Source: Paraburkholderia xenovorans LB400
GTDB taxonomy: Bacteria; Pseudomonadota; Gammaproteobacteria; Burkholderiales; Burkholderiaceae
DNA: 64,000 nucleotides
NCBI RefSeq assembly: GCF_000013645.1
Contig: NC_007953.1
Coordinates: forward strand, 434,001-498,000
Reading direction: 5' to 3'
The position numbers and the translations under genes are program-made. Below are positions 16,723 through 23,795 of this stretch, one piece after another (positions within the stretch are counted from its first letter, which is position 1; every line of letters starts with the position of its first letter). Below the pieces are notes generated by a model. It searched no databases. It was given only the letters and a program-made list of their open reading frames with translations, and was not told the DNA's origin.

Positions 16723-16745
16723 CACCTCCGAACATTAGGAGGGTG
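16723..16745. promoter_or_regulatory. Candidate lux box upstream of the biosynthetic operon
   Basis: Imperfect dyad CACCTCC-N8-GGAGGGTG centred 125 bp before the ATG of the first biosynthetic gene, in the 240-bp gap shared with the divergent GntR gene. Its arms pair with one slipped base, and it resembles the element upstream of luxI (16 of 23 positions). A 20-bp dyad upstream of both the synthase gene and a co-located operon is what LuxR-type control normally looks like. Confidence 0.55.
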
Positions 16746-16849
16746 TTGTACCGGGGGCGTGCCAGGGGACGTTCTGGCGGTCACGCGGCAGCGGATGACC
16801 GATAATGGCATTCAGACCAAACGATGGTGGCCAACTACGGGTATGACGT

Positions 16850-17683
16850 ATGGCAGCGCGAAAACAGACGACAGAGAAAAAACCGGTGCTTCAGCCAGAC
16901 AACAAGGGGCCGCGTACGACCAAGCGGGGAGATCAGGTGGCCGAGCTGATCAAAAGCTGGATTACCGATGGAAAGCTGCGCCCCGGCATGCGACTGAACA
17001 AGGAGGCGGAGCTTCAGGAAATGTTCAACGTCAGTCGAGGTTCCATGCGGGAGGCTCTCAAGGCCCTGGAGGTACAGGGCCTCGTGCGTCTGAGTACGGG
17101 ACCGGAGGGTGGTGCAACGATTACACGCGTTCCGCTCGCCCGCGCGTTCCAGTCGCTGCAGAACTACCTCTTTTTCGAGAGCATCAGCCTTGAGGACATT
17201 TACGCCGTGCGGCGTGTGCTGGAGCCGCTACTTGCGGCGGGAGCGGTGGAGCACCTGACGGACGCGGATCTGGAGGCGCTCGAGCGCAGCGTGGAGGTGT
17301 GCGAGCCGTTTGCCGCGAGTCATGAACGTGCCCTCGATCAGCGCCAGGAAGACATCCGTTTTCATGACGTGCTGGCAGGGGCCAATCCGAACGCGTTCCT
17401 TCGGTGCACCTGTCAGATCATCAACCAGATTCTGCACACCCTCGTGATCGTCGCCGGCAATGTGACGCAAGACGACTATCAGGCGTTTGGTCGGCAGACT
17501 GTTGCTGCTCATCGCGCGATCCTGGAAGCGGTAAGGTGCCGTGATGCAGCGGCGGTCGAGAAGCTTATGGTGGCTCACATGGAAGAAGCGGAGGCGCAGC
17601 TTCGCAAGGTGCATGCAGCCTTGCGGCAAAAGCTGGTACTGGATTCGGACCTTGGGCTGCACGCGGGCAGGAAGGGCGCGTAG
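16850..17683 (+). CDS. GntR-family (FadR/FCD subgroup) transcriptional regulator
   Basis: 277-residue repressor with an N-terminal winged HTH (residues about 25-90: RPGMRLNKEAELQEMFNVSRGSMREALKALE, then a GLVRLSTGPEGG wing) and a C-terminal all-helical FCD ligand domain with metal-type His positions (RFHDVLAG, VAAHRAIL, MVAHMEEAE). FCD regulators sense small organic acids or related metabolites. The gene converges on the first amidase with a 2-bp gap and is divergent from the biosynthetic operon. By position it most likely controls the amidase/transporter region. The first 25 residues are basic and may be disordered; the ribosome site is weak. Confidence 0.9.
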   Translation: MAARKQTTEKKPVLQPDNKGPRTTKRGDQVAELIKSWITDGKLRPGMRLNKEAELQEMFNVSRGSMREALKALEVQGLVRLSTGPEGGATITRVPLARAFQSLQNYLFFESISLEDIYAVRRVLEPLLAAGAVEHLTDADLEALERSVEVCEPFAASHERALDQRQEDIRFHDVLAGANPNAFLRCTCQIINQILHTLVIVAGNVTQDDYQAFGRQTVAAHRAILEAVRCRDAAAVEKLMVAHMEEAEAQLRKVHAALRQKLVLDSDLGLHAGRKGA

Positions 17684-17685
17684 TG

Positions 17686-19110
17686 TCAGTGCGTTTTGCG
17701 GCCACTAATGGATGAGGAAAGCGTGCGCGCCAGTTGAGCTAGCGGAGCGCGTCCGAGCGCGAGTTCCAGGATGTGGCTTGCCCAGAGCACGAGCGCATCG
17801 GCGTGACGGCCGCCAACGATCTGTATCCCGATCGGTAGGCCGTCTGAAGTGCTGCCCGCATAAACACTTGCTGCAGGAAGCCCGAGCTGGTTGCACCATG
17901 CGGTGAAGTGGGGAAACAGTTCCTTGCTGGCCTGGAGTTCCGCAAGCGACATGGCCACGCGGGGATACACCGGGCAAATAACAAGGTCGTACCGTTCGAA
18001 GAATGCGTTGACGGTGGCGCCAAGTTCGCCTCTCTCGATGAGTGCGGCAAGCAACGTCTGGCGCGATATTGTCGCGCCCGCCTCAGAGTAGGCCTGTAAC
18101 GACGGATCGAGCGTCGCGCCGCCGTCAGCCATGCCTTCGGTGAGCTGGCGACAGCAGGCTGGCCAGATGGTGGAGTGGATCGCGTTACAGCGAGCAATAC
18201 CCGGCGGATCTTCCGGCTGAACCCTGGCGCCAAGCTCACGGAAGGTGTCGACTGTACGCATGAGCGCGTCGTGGACGGCAGTTTCGGGCGTGACAGCGAG
18301 GCCCAGGGACGAACTGTACGCTATACGGACACCACCTGGTGTTGGCTTGCACTTGAGACCAAGTTCATAGTCGCTGGCGTCGAACGGCAAGGCGTACCAG
18401 TCGCGGCTGTCAGGGCGACTGATGACGGTCAGTATGCGTGCGGCATCGGCCACGCAGCGGGTCATGGGGCCAACGTGGCTCAACAGCCCGAACGGCCCGC
18501 GTGGCGCATGCGGAACGCGTCCGAAGCTCGGCTTGAAACCAAACGTGCCCGTGAACGCAGCTGGAATCCGGATCGATCCACCGCCGTCGGTGCCGATGGC
18601 AGCGGGCGCCATGCCAAGCGCGACCGCGGCGGCGGCTCCGCCACTACTGCCGCCTGGAGTACGGTCCGTATCCCAGGGGTTGCGCGTGACGCCCGTAAGC
18701 GGACTATCGGTGACGATCTTGTGGGCGAAATCAGGCAGGGTGGTCTTGGCAAAGCAGATCGCACCGGACTCGCGAAGCCGGGCTACGCAAGGGCTGTCGT
18801 GGGGTGACGGCGTTTCGTCCGTGGCGCGGGAGCCGTATCGTGTAGCAAGTCCGGCGACAGCGACGTTGTCCTTGATGCTGACCGGGACGCCGTCCAGCGG
18901 GCCAAGCGGGCGCTTGTGTTGCCAACGTTTCTCGGATTCACGCGCCATGTCGAGTGCATCCGCTGCTATCTGGCAGAAGGCATTCACGGCGGGATCGAGC
19001 TGTTCTACGCGCAGCAGCACGGCCTGCATGACCTCCACGGGGGAGGTGGTGCCCGTTTTGTAAAGCGCATGAAGCTCCTGTGCTGTCAGATCGCAGATGT
19101 CATTACCCAT
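17686..19110 (-). CDS. Amidase signature family hydrolase (first copy)
   Basis: 474-residue amidase-signature enzyme that hydrolyses a C-N amide bond with a Ser-cisSer-Lys triad. The Lys is in GVPVSIKDNVAVAG, the cis-Ser in TPGGSSGGAAAA and the nucleophilic Ser in GTDGGGSIRIPAAFTG. The length and the C-terminal LPIGIQIVGGRHADALVL are typical of the AtzF/GatA-like branch. It is transcribed away from the transporter operon, with two candidate operator elements in its upstream region. A second amidase (25029-26444) has the same N-terminal plan, LxAxELxxLxxxGxxSPVEVM, and overlaps in likely function. The substrate is unknown; the transporter and porin imply an imported amide. Confidence 0.92.
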   Translation of the reverse strand: MGNDICDLTAQELHALYKTGTTSPVEVMQAVLLRVEQLDPAVNAFCQIAADALDMARESEKRWQHKRPLGPLDGVPVSIKDNVAVAGLATRYGSRATDETPSPHDSPCVARLRESGAICFAKTTLPDFAHKIVTDSPLTGVTRNPWDTDRTPGGSSGGAAAAVALGMAPAAIGTDGGGSIRIPAAFTGTFGFKPSFGRVPHAPRGPFGLLSHVGPMTRCVADAARILTVISRPDSRDWYALPFDASDYELGLKCKPTPGGVRIAYSSSLGLAVTPETAVHDALMRTVDTFRELGARVQPEDPPGIARCNAIHSTIWPACCRQLTEGMADGGATLDPSLQAYSEAGATISRQTLLAALIERGELGATVNAFFERYDLVICPVYPRVAMSLAELQASKELFPHFTAWCNQLGLPAASVYAGSTSDGLPIGIQIVGGRHADALVLWASHILELALGRAPLAQLARTLSSSISGRKTH

Positions 19111-19121
19111 GTTGTCTCCTA

Positions 19122-19137
19122 ATTAATCATCATAAAT
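19122..19137. promoter_or_regulatory. Candidate regulator site just upstream of the first amidase
   Basis: On the minus strand, ATTTATGATGATTAAT matches the palindrome at 19243-19258 at 12 of 16 positions. It lies 12 bp before the amidase ATG and overlaps where its ribosome site and early transcript would be. A GntR-type operator is one reading. Confidence 0.35.
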
Positions 19138-19217
19138 AGACCATAGATGTGAGACTCGCCCATGTCAAGTGATCTTGAAGTGCTGAAAAATCAGGGTAAA
19201 CGAGCGATTCAGTGGTG

Positions 19218-19258
19218 TTGACATCCAGATTCTGTGGACGTAATTTATGATCACAAAT
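19218..19258 (+). promoter_or_regulatory. Plus-strand promoter with overlapping palindromic operator
   Basis: A perfect TTGACA (19218-19223) lies 17 bp before TAATTT (19241-19246). A near-perfect 16-bp palindrome, ATTTATGATCACAAAT (19243-19258), overlaps that -10. This looks like a repressible promoter firing rightwards toward the transporter operon. The intervening 1.1 kb holds two minus-strand XRE genes. The remainder of 19138-19451 contains no gene. Confidence 0.45.
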
Positions 19259-19451
19259 CGCCGAGCGAGCCTGCTGCCGGTGACCGGTAGTGTCGGCCTG
19301 GTACGTGACGCAAGTTTGAAGGGCGTCGTGGTTTGGCGGCACGAAGCGGTTCACACGGGTTGTTCATCAATCGAGGCAAATGCTGCGATCGGGCGAGGGC
19401 GGCAATTATGGCGTCGCCTGCGGTTGGTCCGGAGACTCAGGAAATCTTAGT

Positions 19452-19781
19452 TTATTCCTGGGCCAGTTTCTCGGCGCTGGCGAGGAGGGCTCTCTTCTTT
19501 TCCTTGCTGAGCCTGCCGGCGATCGCCAGCAGGTTCGCCAGCAGATCGTCGTCCTCGTAGAGGAAGCCCGTGGGGACAAGGAGTGCCCGCGCCAGACGCT
19601 GGCTGGTCTGTATGGCAGGGGTGTGTTTGCCCTTTTCGTACTGGTTGACGCGGGCGCTGGCTGAGAATTCGTCGATACCGGCGTGGATGCCAAGCTGCTC
19701 CTGGGTCAGGCCCGAGCGCAGTCGCGCCTGTTTCAGGCGTCGAGGGAAGACGGCATCAGAAGTGGGTGTGTCGCGCGACAT
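19452..19781 (-). CDS. XRE-family HTH regulator, copy 1
   Basis: 109-residue Cro/C1-type DNA-binding protein. The HTH covers residues about 13-70 (RLKQARLRSGLTQEQLGIHAG, then ASARVNQYEKGKHTP). The C-terminal segment (FLYEDDDLLANLLAIAGRLS) is probably a short dimerisation helix. It is a paralogue of the next gene with the same layout: HTH, a SASAR-NQYE-KGKH block, an acidic DDLLA box and a basic tail. Upstream lie two spaced palindromes of the form CTAAG-N5-CTTAG, suggesting self-control. Such proteins often belong to mobile regions; no toxin partner is seen next to it. Confidence 0.85.
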   Translation of the reverse strand: MSRDTPTSDAVFPRRLKQARLRSGLTQEQLGIHAGIDEFSASARVNQYEKGKHTPAIQTSQRLARALLVPTGFLYEDDDLLANLLAIAGRLSKEKKRALLASAEKLAQE

Positions 19782-19814
19782 CCGGCGAGTGTCCCGGATT
19801 CGCTCAGGGATTTT

Positions 19815-19854
19815 ACTAAGTAATTCTTAGTCGAAAGGCTAAACATTACTTGGT
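19815..19854. promoter_or_regulatory. Paired palindromic operators for XRE copy 1
   Basis: A perfect ACTAAG-N5-CTTAGT palindrome (19815-19831) and a second, weaker copy GCTAAA-N5-CTTGGT (19838-19854) have centres 23 bp apart. The same pair with the same spacing lies upstream of XRE copy 2. The second site overlaps the end of XRE copy 2. Confidence 0.65.
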
Positions 19855-20198
19855 TTTGTCGTCCTGGAGGATGCTGATTGTCTCAGCGCCTCGGCATTCG
19901 CGAGGAGGATCTTCTTCTTTCCCCGCGTGAGCCGGGCCGCAACTATGAGCAGATCGGCCAGCAGATCGTCCTCCTCGTAGAGGAAAGACGTCGGGACGTG
20001 GAGCGCCCTGGCCAGACGTTGCCCCATCAACAGGTGGGGCAGGTGCTTGCCTCTTTCGTACTGGTTGATGCGGGCACTGGCGGAGAATTCGTCGATTCCC
20101 GCATTGATACCGAGCTGCTCCTGGGTCAGGCGCGCGCGTACCCGTGCCTCTTTCAGGCGTTTGGCAAAAATGGAGGATGTCGTGTGCTTGACCGGCAT
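19839..20198 (-). CDS. XRE-family HTH regulator, copy 2
   Basis: 119-residue paralogue of the previous gene, sharing RLKEARVRARLTQEQLGINAG, SASARINQYERGKH and the acidic FLYEEDDLLADLL segment, with a longer polar tail. The HTH recognition region is well conserved between copies, so both probably bind the same operator type. Its own upstream region (20199-20358) contains two palindromes 23 bp apart. As these lie between it and the divergent permease gene, it may repress the transporter as well as itself. The tandem duplication is clear from the sequence; the regulatory link is inference. Confidence 0.85.
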   Translation of the reverse strand: MPVKHTTSSIFAKRLKEARVRARLTQEQLGINAGIDEFSASARINQYERGKHLPHLLMGQRLARALHVPTSFLYEEDDLLADLLIVAARLTRGKKKILLANAEALRQSASSRTTKPSNV

Positions 20199-20231
20199 CC
20201 TCTGAGTCTCTGGGATTCGCTTGCTGTTTTT

Positions 20232-20271
20232 ACTAAGATTTTCTTAGTGAGCCGCCTAAGAGATTCTTGGG
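20232..20271. promoter_or_regulatory. Paired palindromic operators between XRE copy 2 and the permease operon
   Basis: ACTAAG-N5-CTTAGT (20232-20248, perfect) and CCTAAG-N5-CTTGGG (20255-20271, near-perfect) have centres 23 bp apart, the same arrangement as at 19815-19854. They sit 34-73 bp before the XRE start and 88-127 bp before the permease ATG. Confidence 0.68.
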
Positions 20272-20358
20272 TGTGGGGAGGTGCCGCAATGCGGCTCGTT
20301 TGCCAATTACACGCGCGGGGTAACAGCTCCGCAGACATGAAGACCGGGACTTATTCAT

Positions 20359-21234
20359 ATGACGACGATTCTGAACATTCTGGGGTACGTGAGCATTCTG
20401 ATGCTGGTGGCGCTTGGACTCGCGGTCGTCTTCGGCATGATGGACATCGTGAACCTTGCACATGCCGAGTGGGTCACGATCGGCGCATACGCGTTAGCCA
20501 TCGCCCAGGCGGTTGGCGGGCAGCAGGCTTTCTGGCTTGCCCTGGTTGTGGCGCCCGCCGTCGGCGCCGCCCTCGGATGGTGCCTCGAGCGTTTCATCAT
20601 CCGGCTGCTCTACGACCGGCCACTGGACACACTCCTCGCGACCTATGCGGTGAGCCTGATCCTGCAGAAGGTGCTGGAACTTATCTTCGGCACGCAGCCG
20701 ATGCTCGTGTACGCCCCGTTCAGCGGGGTGGTGCCGGTCCCCGGCGGAAGCTATCCGGCCTACCGGATCTTCGTGATCGGCGTCGCGCTGACCGTGACGG
20801 CAGGCTGCTGGCTGCTGTTCGCCTGTACGCGTGTTGGTACCCAGTTGCGTGCCGTGATCCAGCACCGGGCGATGGCCGAGGCCACTGGCATCGACACCCG
20901 ACGCCTGAATCGGATTGCCTTCTGTGGCGGCGCGGGGCTCGCGTCGCTTGCCGGCGTACTCGTCGCACCCATGGTCTCGGTCGAGTCGCATCTGGGCGTG
21001 TCCTATCTTGCCAAGGCGTTTTTCGTGATCGTGCTGGGCGGTATCGGATCGATCGCGGGCAGCATCCTGGGCAGCGCAGTCATCGGTACTGCCGAGACGT
21101 TACTGAGCTATCGCGTCGATCCCTCTCTTGCCTCGGCGATGGTGCTGGTCCTCTCCATTGTGGTGATCCGGTTCAGACCGCAAGGGCTGATTCCAGGATT
21201 CAGTGCCGCGCATCAGCTGCTCGGTAAAGGATAA
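20359..21234 (+). CDS. Branched-chain amino acid/urea-type ABC permease, LivH-like
   Basis: 291-residue inner-membrane permease of the LivH/UrtB group, about eight hydrophobic segments. Family marks include ALGLAVVFGMMDIVNLAHAEW near the N-terminus, LERFIIRLLYDRPLDTLLATYAVSLILQ, and the EAA-like loop GGIGSIAGSILGSAVIG near residue 225. It should pair with the LivM-like protein 5 bp downstream to form the transmembrane channel. Start ATG 20359 has only a weak ribosome site. The five genes 20359-24974 form a complete ABC importer. Family members take up amino acids, urea or short amides; the flanking amidases point to an amide. Confidence 0.92.
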   Translation: MTTILNILGYVSILMLVALGLAVVFGMMDIVNLAHAEWVTIGAYALAIAQAVGGQQAFWLALVVAPAVGAALGWCLERFIIRLLYDRPLDTLLATYAVSLILQKVLELIFGTQPMLVYAPFSGVVPVPGGSYPAYRIFVIGVALTVTAGCWLLFACTRVGTQLRAVIQHRAMAEATGIDTRRLNRIAFCGGAGLASLAGVLVAPMVSVESHLGVSYLAKAFFVIVLGGIGSIAGSILGSAVIGTAETLLSYRVDPSLASAMVLVLSIVVIRFRPQGLIPGFSAAHQLLGKG

Positions 21235-21239
21235 AGCGT

Positions 21240-22313
21240 ATGTCTGGAAAACATGCAGGCTGTCTGCGGCTCTGGCTCTCGCAGCCTGCCCTCGGCCCAA
21301 GGGATGTTTCAGCGCTGCTGATGTGGAGCGTGGCGATGGCCGCCGCGGCGCTCGTGCCTTTCTTTGCCGGTCCCTGGCTGCTGTCGACGGTGCGCGATGC
21401 ACTGGTCATGGGGATCCTCGCATTGAGCTATGACCTGCTCTGGGGGCGGGCCGGGGTCCTCACGCTCGGCCACACGACGTTCCTGGGCCTCGGTGCCTAT
21501 GGATTCGCCGTCGCGACTGTCCAGTTCGGGCAGGCGCCTGTGACGGGGCTGGTGGCCGGTGTGCTCTGCGCCGCGGCTGTTGCTGCTGTGATTGGCTATT
21601 TCCTGCTCTTTGCAGGGGTGAGGCTTCACTTCTTCGCCATCATCAGCCTGGCCGTGCTGATCGTCGCCCAGCAGCTCGCCGTCAGCTGGCAGTCGGTGAC
21701 CGGGGGCGACACGGGCATCCTGGGCATCCCGGGACTGTCATTCAGCGCGGGCGGTCACACGCTCGACATGAGCGGTCCTCGCGCCTCCTGGTACACGGTG
21801 GCCATTGTACTGCTTGCCGCGACCGGCCTGATCTGGCTCGTGTGCCGCAGCCGCTACGGCAAGGTGCTTGATGCGATCGCGGCTAACGAGTGGCGCGCGA
21901 AGGCGTGCGGCTATCACACGTCGTTTCACCTGCTGCTCGTCTTCGTCGCCTCGGCCGCGCTTGCCGCAATCGCTGGCGTACTGATGGCGGCCTGCTCGGG
22001 GGTGGTGGCACCGGACGTGTTCTCGCCGATCCTTGCGACCGAAGTGATCCTCTGGGTGGCCATTGGTGGCAGGGGAAGAACTGGTGGACCCGTCGTCGCC
22101 GCGGTCGTGCTGACGCTGCTCAGGCAGACCGTCTCCAGCTACAGCACGGACGGCTGGCCCCTGATCCTCGGCGGTCTGTTTCTCGCCTGCGTGCTGTTCT
22201 TGCCCAACGGACTGCAGCTCCACGAACTGTTGGAGGCTGCGCGTCGGGCTGCTCGAGCGGTATGGAGCCGGCCACCGGTTCACCGCGCGGAACACGCACG
22301 GGAGGAGCGGTAA
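21240..22313 (+). CDS. Branched-chain amino acid/urea-type ABC permease, LivM-like
   Basis: 357-residue partner permease of the LivM/UrtC group with about nine to ten membrane segments. Typical blocks are ALSYDLLWGRAGVLTLGHTTFLG, the EAA-like WVAIGGRGRTGGPVVAAVVL near residue 285, and a polar C-terminus. AAAGGATAAAGCG precedes the start. Its stop codon overlaps the ATG of the first ATPase by one base (TAATG), so the genes are coupled. The N-terminal 30 residues are more polar than in most LivM proteins and probably cytoplasmic. Confidence 0.92.
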   Translation: MSGKHAGCLRLWLSQPALGPRDVSALLMWSVAMAAAALVPFFAGPWLLSTVRDALVMGILALSYDLLWGRAGVLTLGHTTFLGLGAYGFAVATVQFGQAPVTGLVAGVLCAAAVAAVIGYFLLFAGVRLHFFAIISLAVLIVAQQLAVSWQSVTGGDTGILGIPGLSFSAGGHTLDMSGPRASWYTVAIVLLAATGLIWLVCRSRYGKVLDAIAANEWRAKACGYHTSFHLLLVFVASAALAAIAGVLMAACSGVVAPDVFSPILATEVILWVAIGGRGRTGGPVVAAVVLTLLRQTVSSYSTDGWPLILGGLFLACVLFLPNGLQLHELLEAARRAARAVWSRPPVHRAEHAREER

Positions 22314-23047
22314 TGGACGGCCAGTTTCTGCAGGGCACCAACCTGTCGCGCGCGTTCGGTGGAATCAACGCCGTGGCGGGCGTCGACATCAACATCGCGC
22401 CACGCGACCTGCTATGCGTGATTGGCCCGAACGGCGCGGGCAAGAGCACGCTTGTCGGCCTGCTCTCAGGCGCGATTGCCCCTGGTTCCGGCGAACTGAC
22501 TCTCGATGGTGAGCGGATGACCGGTCGCCCGATGCACGCGTTCTGCCGGCGCGGCGTGGTGCGCAAGTTTCAGGGGACGAACACCTTCCTCACGATGACG
22601 GTGCGCGACAACCTGGTGGTGGCGGGTCTTGGCGTCGCGGCTTACCGGGCGACACCCATGCCCGATCCCGACGCGGTGCTGGAGGAGGTGGGTCTGGCCG
22701 GGCAGGCGGGCGAGCTCGCATCGTATCTGCCGCATGGTGAGCGGCAGTGGCTCGAAATCGGCATGGCGATCATGTGCCAGCCCGCATTGCTGCTGCTCGA
22801 TGAACCCGCAGCCGGTCTGTCCGCGAAGGACGCACAGCGGCTGGTGCGGCTTATTCACCGGTTGCGCGAGCGATGCGCGGTGCTCGTCATCGAACACGAC
22901 CTCGGCTTCGTGCAGTCCCTCGCGTGTGAGACCTGGGTGATGCACCGGGGAGAGGTGGTTCGACGCGGATCGTATGCGGAGATCGCAGCCGACGAGGAGA
23001 TCCGCCGCATCTATCTGGGGAGGGGGGCGACACATGCTGCGCATTGA
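22313..23047 (+). CDS. ABC transporter ATP-binding protein, LivG-like
   Basis: 244-residue ATPase that powers the importer. Walker A is GPNGAGKSTL (residue about 40), the Q-loop precedes FQGTNTFLTMTVRDN, and Walker B is LLLLDEPAAGLS. The ABC signature is unusual: the expected LSGGQ region reads LPHGERQWLEIGMAI, as often seen in LivG/UrtD proteins. ATG 22313 overlaps the LivM stop and follows GGGAGGAGCGG. It overlaps the next ATPase by 14 bp. Confidence 0.92.
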   Translation: MDGQFLQGTNLSRAFGGINAVAGVDINIAPRDLLCVIGPNGAGKSTLVGLLSGAIAPGSGELTLDGERMTGRPMHAFCRRGVVRKFQGTNTFLTMTVRDNLVVAGLGVAAYRATPMPDPDAVLEEVGLAGQAGELASYLPHGERQWLEIGMAIMCQPALLLLDEPAAGLSAKDAQRLVRLIHRLRERCAVLVIEHDLGFVQSLACETWVMHRGEVVRRGSYAEIAADEEIRRIYLGRGATHAAH

Positions 23048-23777
23048 AAACCTGTGCGCCGGATATGGCGATGTGGATGTGGTTCACAACGTCACGCTGG
23101 ACGTGCTGCCAAACGAGGTGGTCGGTGTGCTCGGCTGCAACGGCGCGGGCAAGACCACGCTGGTGAAGGCGGTCATGGGGCTGCTGCCGCGTGTGAGCGG
23201 GCAGGTGTCTTTCCTGGACCAGCCGGTGACAGGCCTGCGCACGCACGAGATCGCGCAGCGCGGCATCGGTCTGGTGCCGCAGGGGCGGTGGATCTTTCCG
23301 AAGTTGACCGTGCGGGAGAACCTGCTGATGGGTACGCAGGCCGCCGGCGGGGCGGACATCCTCGATGAGGTATTCGATTACTTCCCGGTGCTCAAGACGC
23401 GCCTATCGCAGCAGGGCGGCACGCTCTCGGGTGGCGAGCAGCAGGTCCTCGCCATCTCACGCGCCCTGTGCGGCCGTCCAAAACTGCTCTTGCTGGATGA
23501 GCCCTCCGATGGTGTGCAGCCCAATCTGGTCGAGCGTATCGGTGAGGTGATTCCCGAGCTCTGCCGCCGCTCGAAACTGGCGGTGCTCCTCGTCGAACAG
23601 AACCTCGACCTCGTCCTTCAGAGCGCACGCCGCTGCATCGTGCTCAGCAACGGGCGACTTGTGCATGCCGGCGCCGTTGAGCCGCGACACAGCGGGAAGG
23701 GCGAACACCCGCTCGCGCGCTATCTCTCCCCGGCCGCGGATGCCGCGCCGGACTTCCGCCCTGAAAACATCCAGTGA
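23034..23777 (+). CDS. ABC transporter ATP-binding protein, LivF-like
   Basis: 247-residue second ATPase of the importer. Walker A is GCNGAGKTTL, the signature motif is TLSGGEQQVLAISRAL and Walker B is LLLLDEPSDGVQPNLVE, followed by the switch His region in LAVLLVEQNLDLVLQ. This is a standard LivF/UrtE layout. ATG 23034 is preceded by a long G-rich ribosome site (GGGGAGGGGGGCGAC). It pairs with the LivG-like ATPase as a heterodimer and is followed 18 bp later by the binding protein, an order (H-M-G-F-K) also found in urea and amide importers. Confidence 0.92.
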   Translation: MLRIENLCAGYGDVDVVHNVTLDVLPNEVVGVLGCNGAGKTTLVKAVMGLLPRVSGQVSFLDQPVTGLRTHEIAQRGIGLVPQGRWIFPKLTVRENLLMGTQAAGGADILDEVFDYFPVLKTRLSQQGGTLSGGEQQVLAISRALCGRPKLLLLDEPSDGVQPNLVERIGEVIPELCRRSKLAVLLVEQNLDLVLQSARRCIVLSNGRLVHAGAVEPRHSGKGEHPLARYLSPAADAAPDFRPENIQ

Positions 23778-23795
23778 CATCCAGTGAGAAAAAGC

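Noticed and set aside
4475..16745. Alkylquinolone (pqs/hhq/hmq) cluster
   Set aside because: KSIII pairs recall PqsBC, but no anthranilate ligase of recognisable type, PqsD/PqsE or quinolone methyltransferase is seen, and the ligase subgroup differs.
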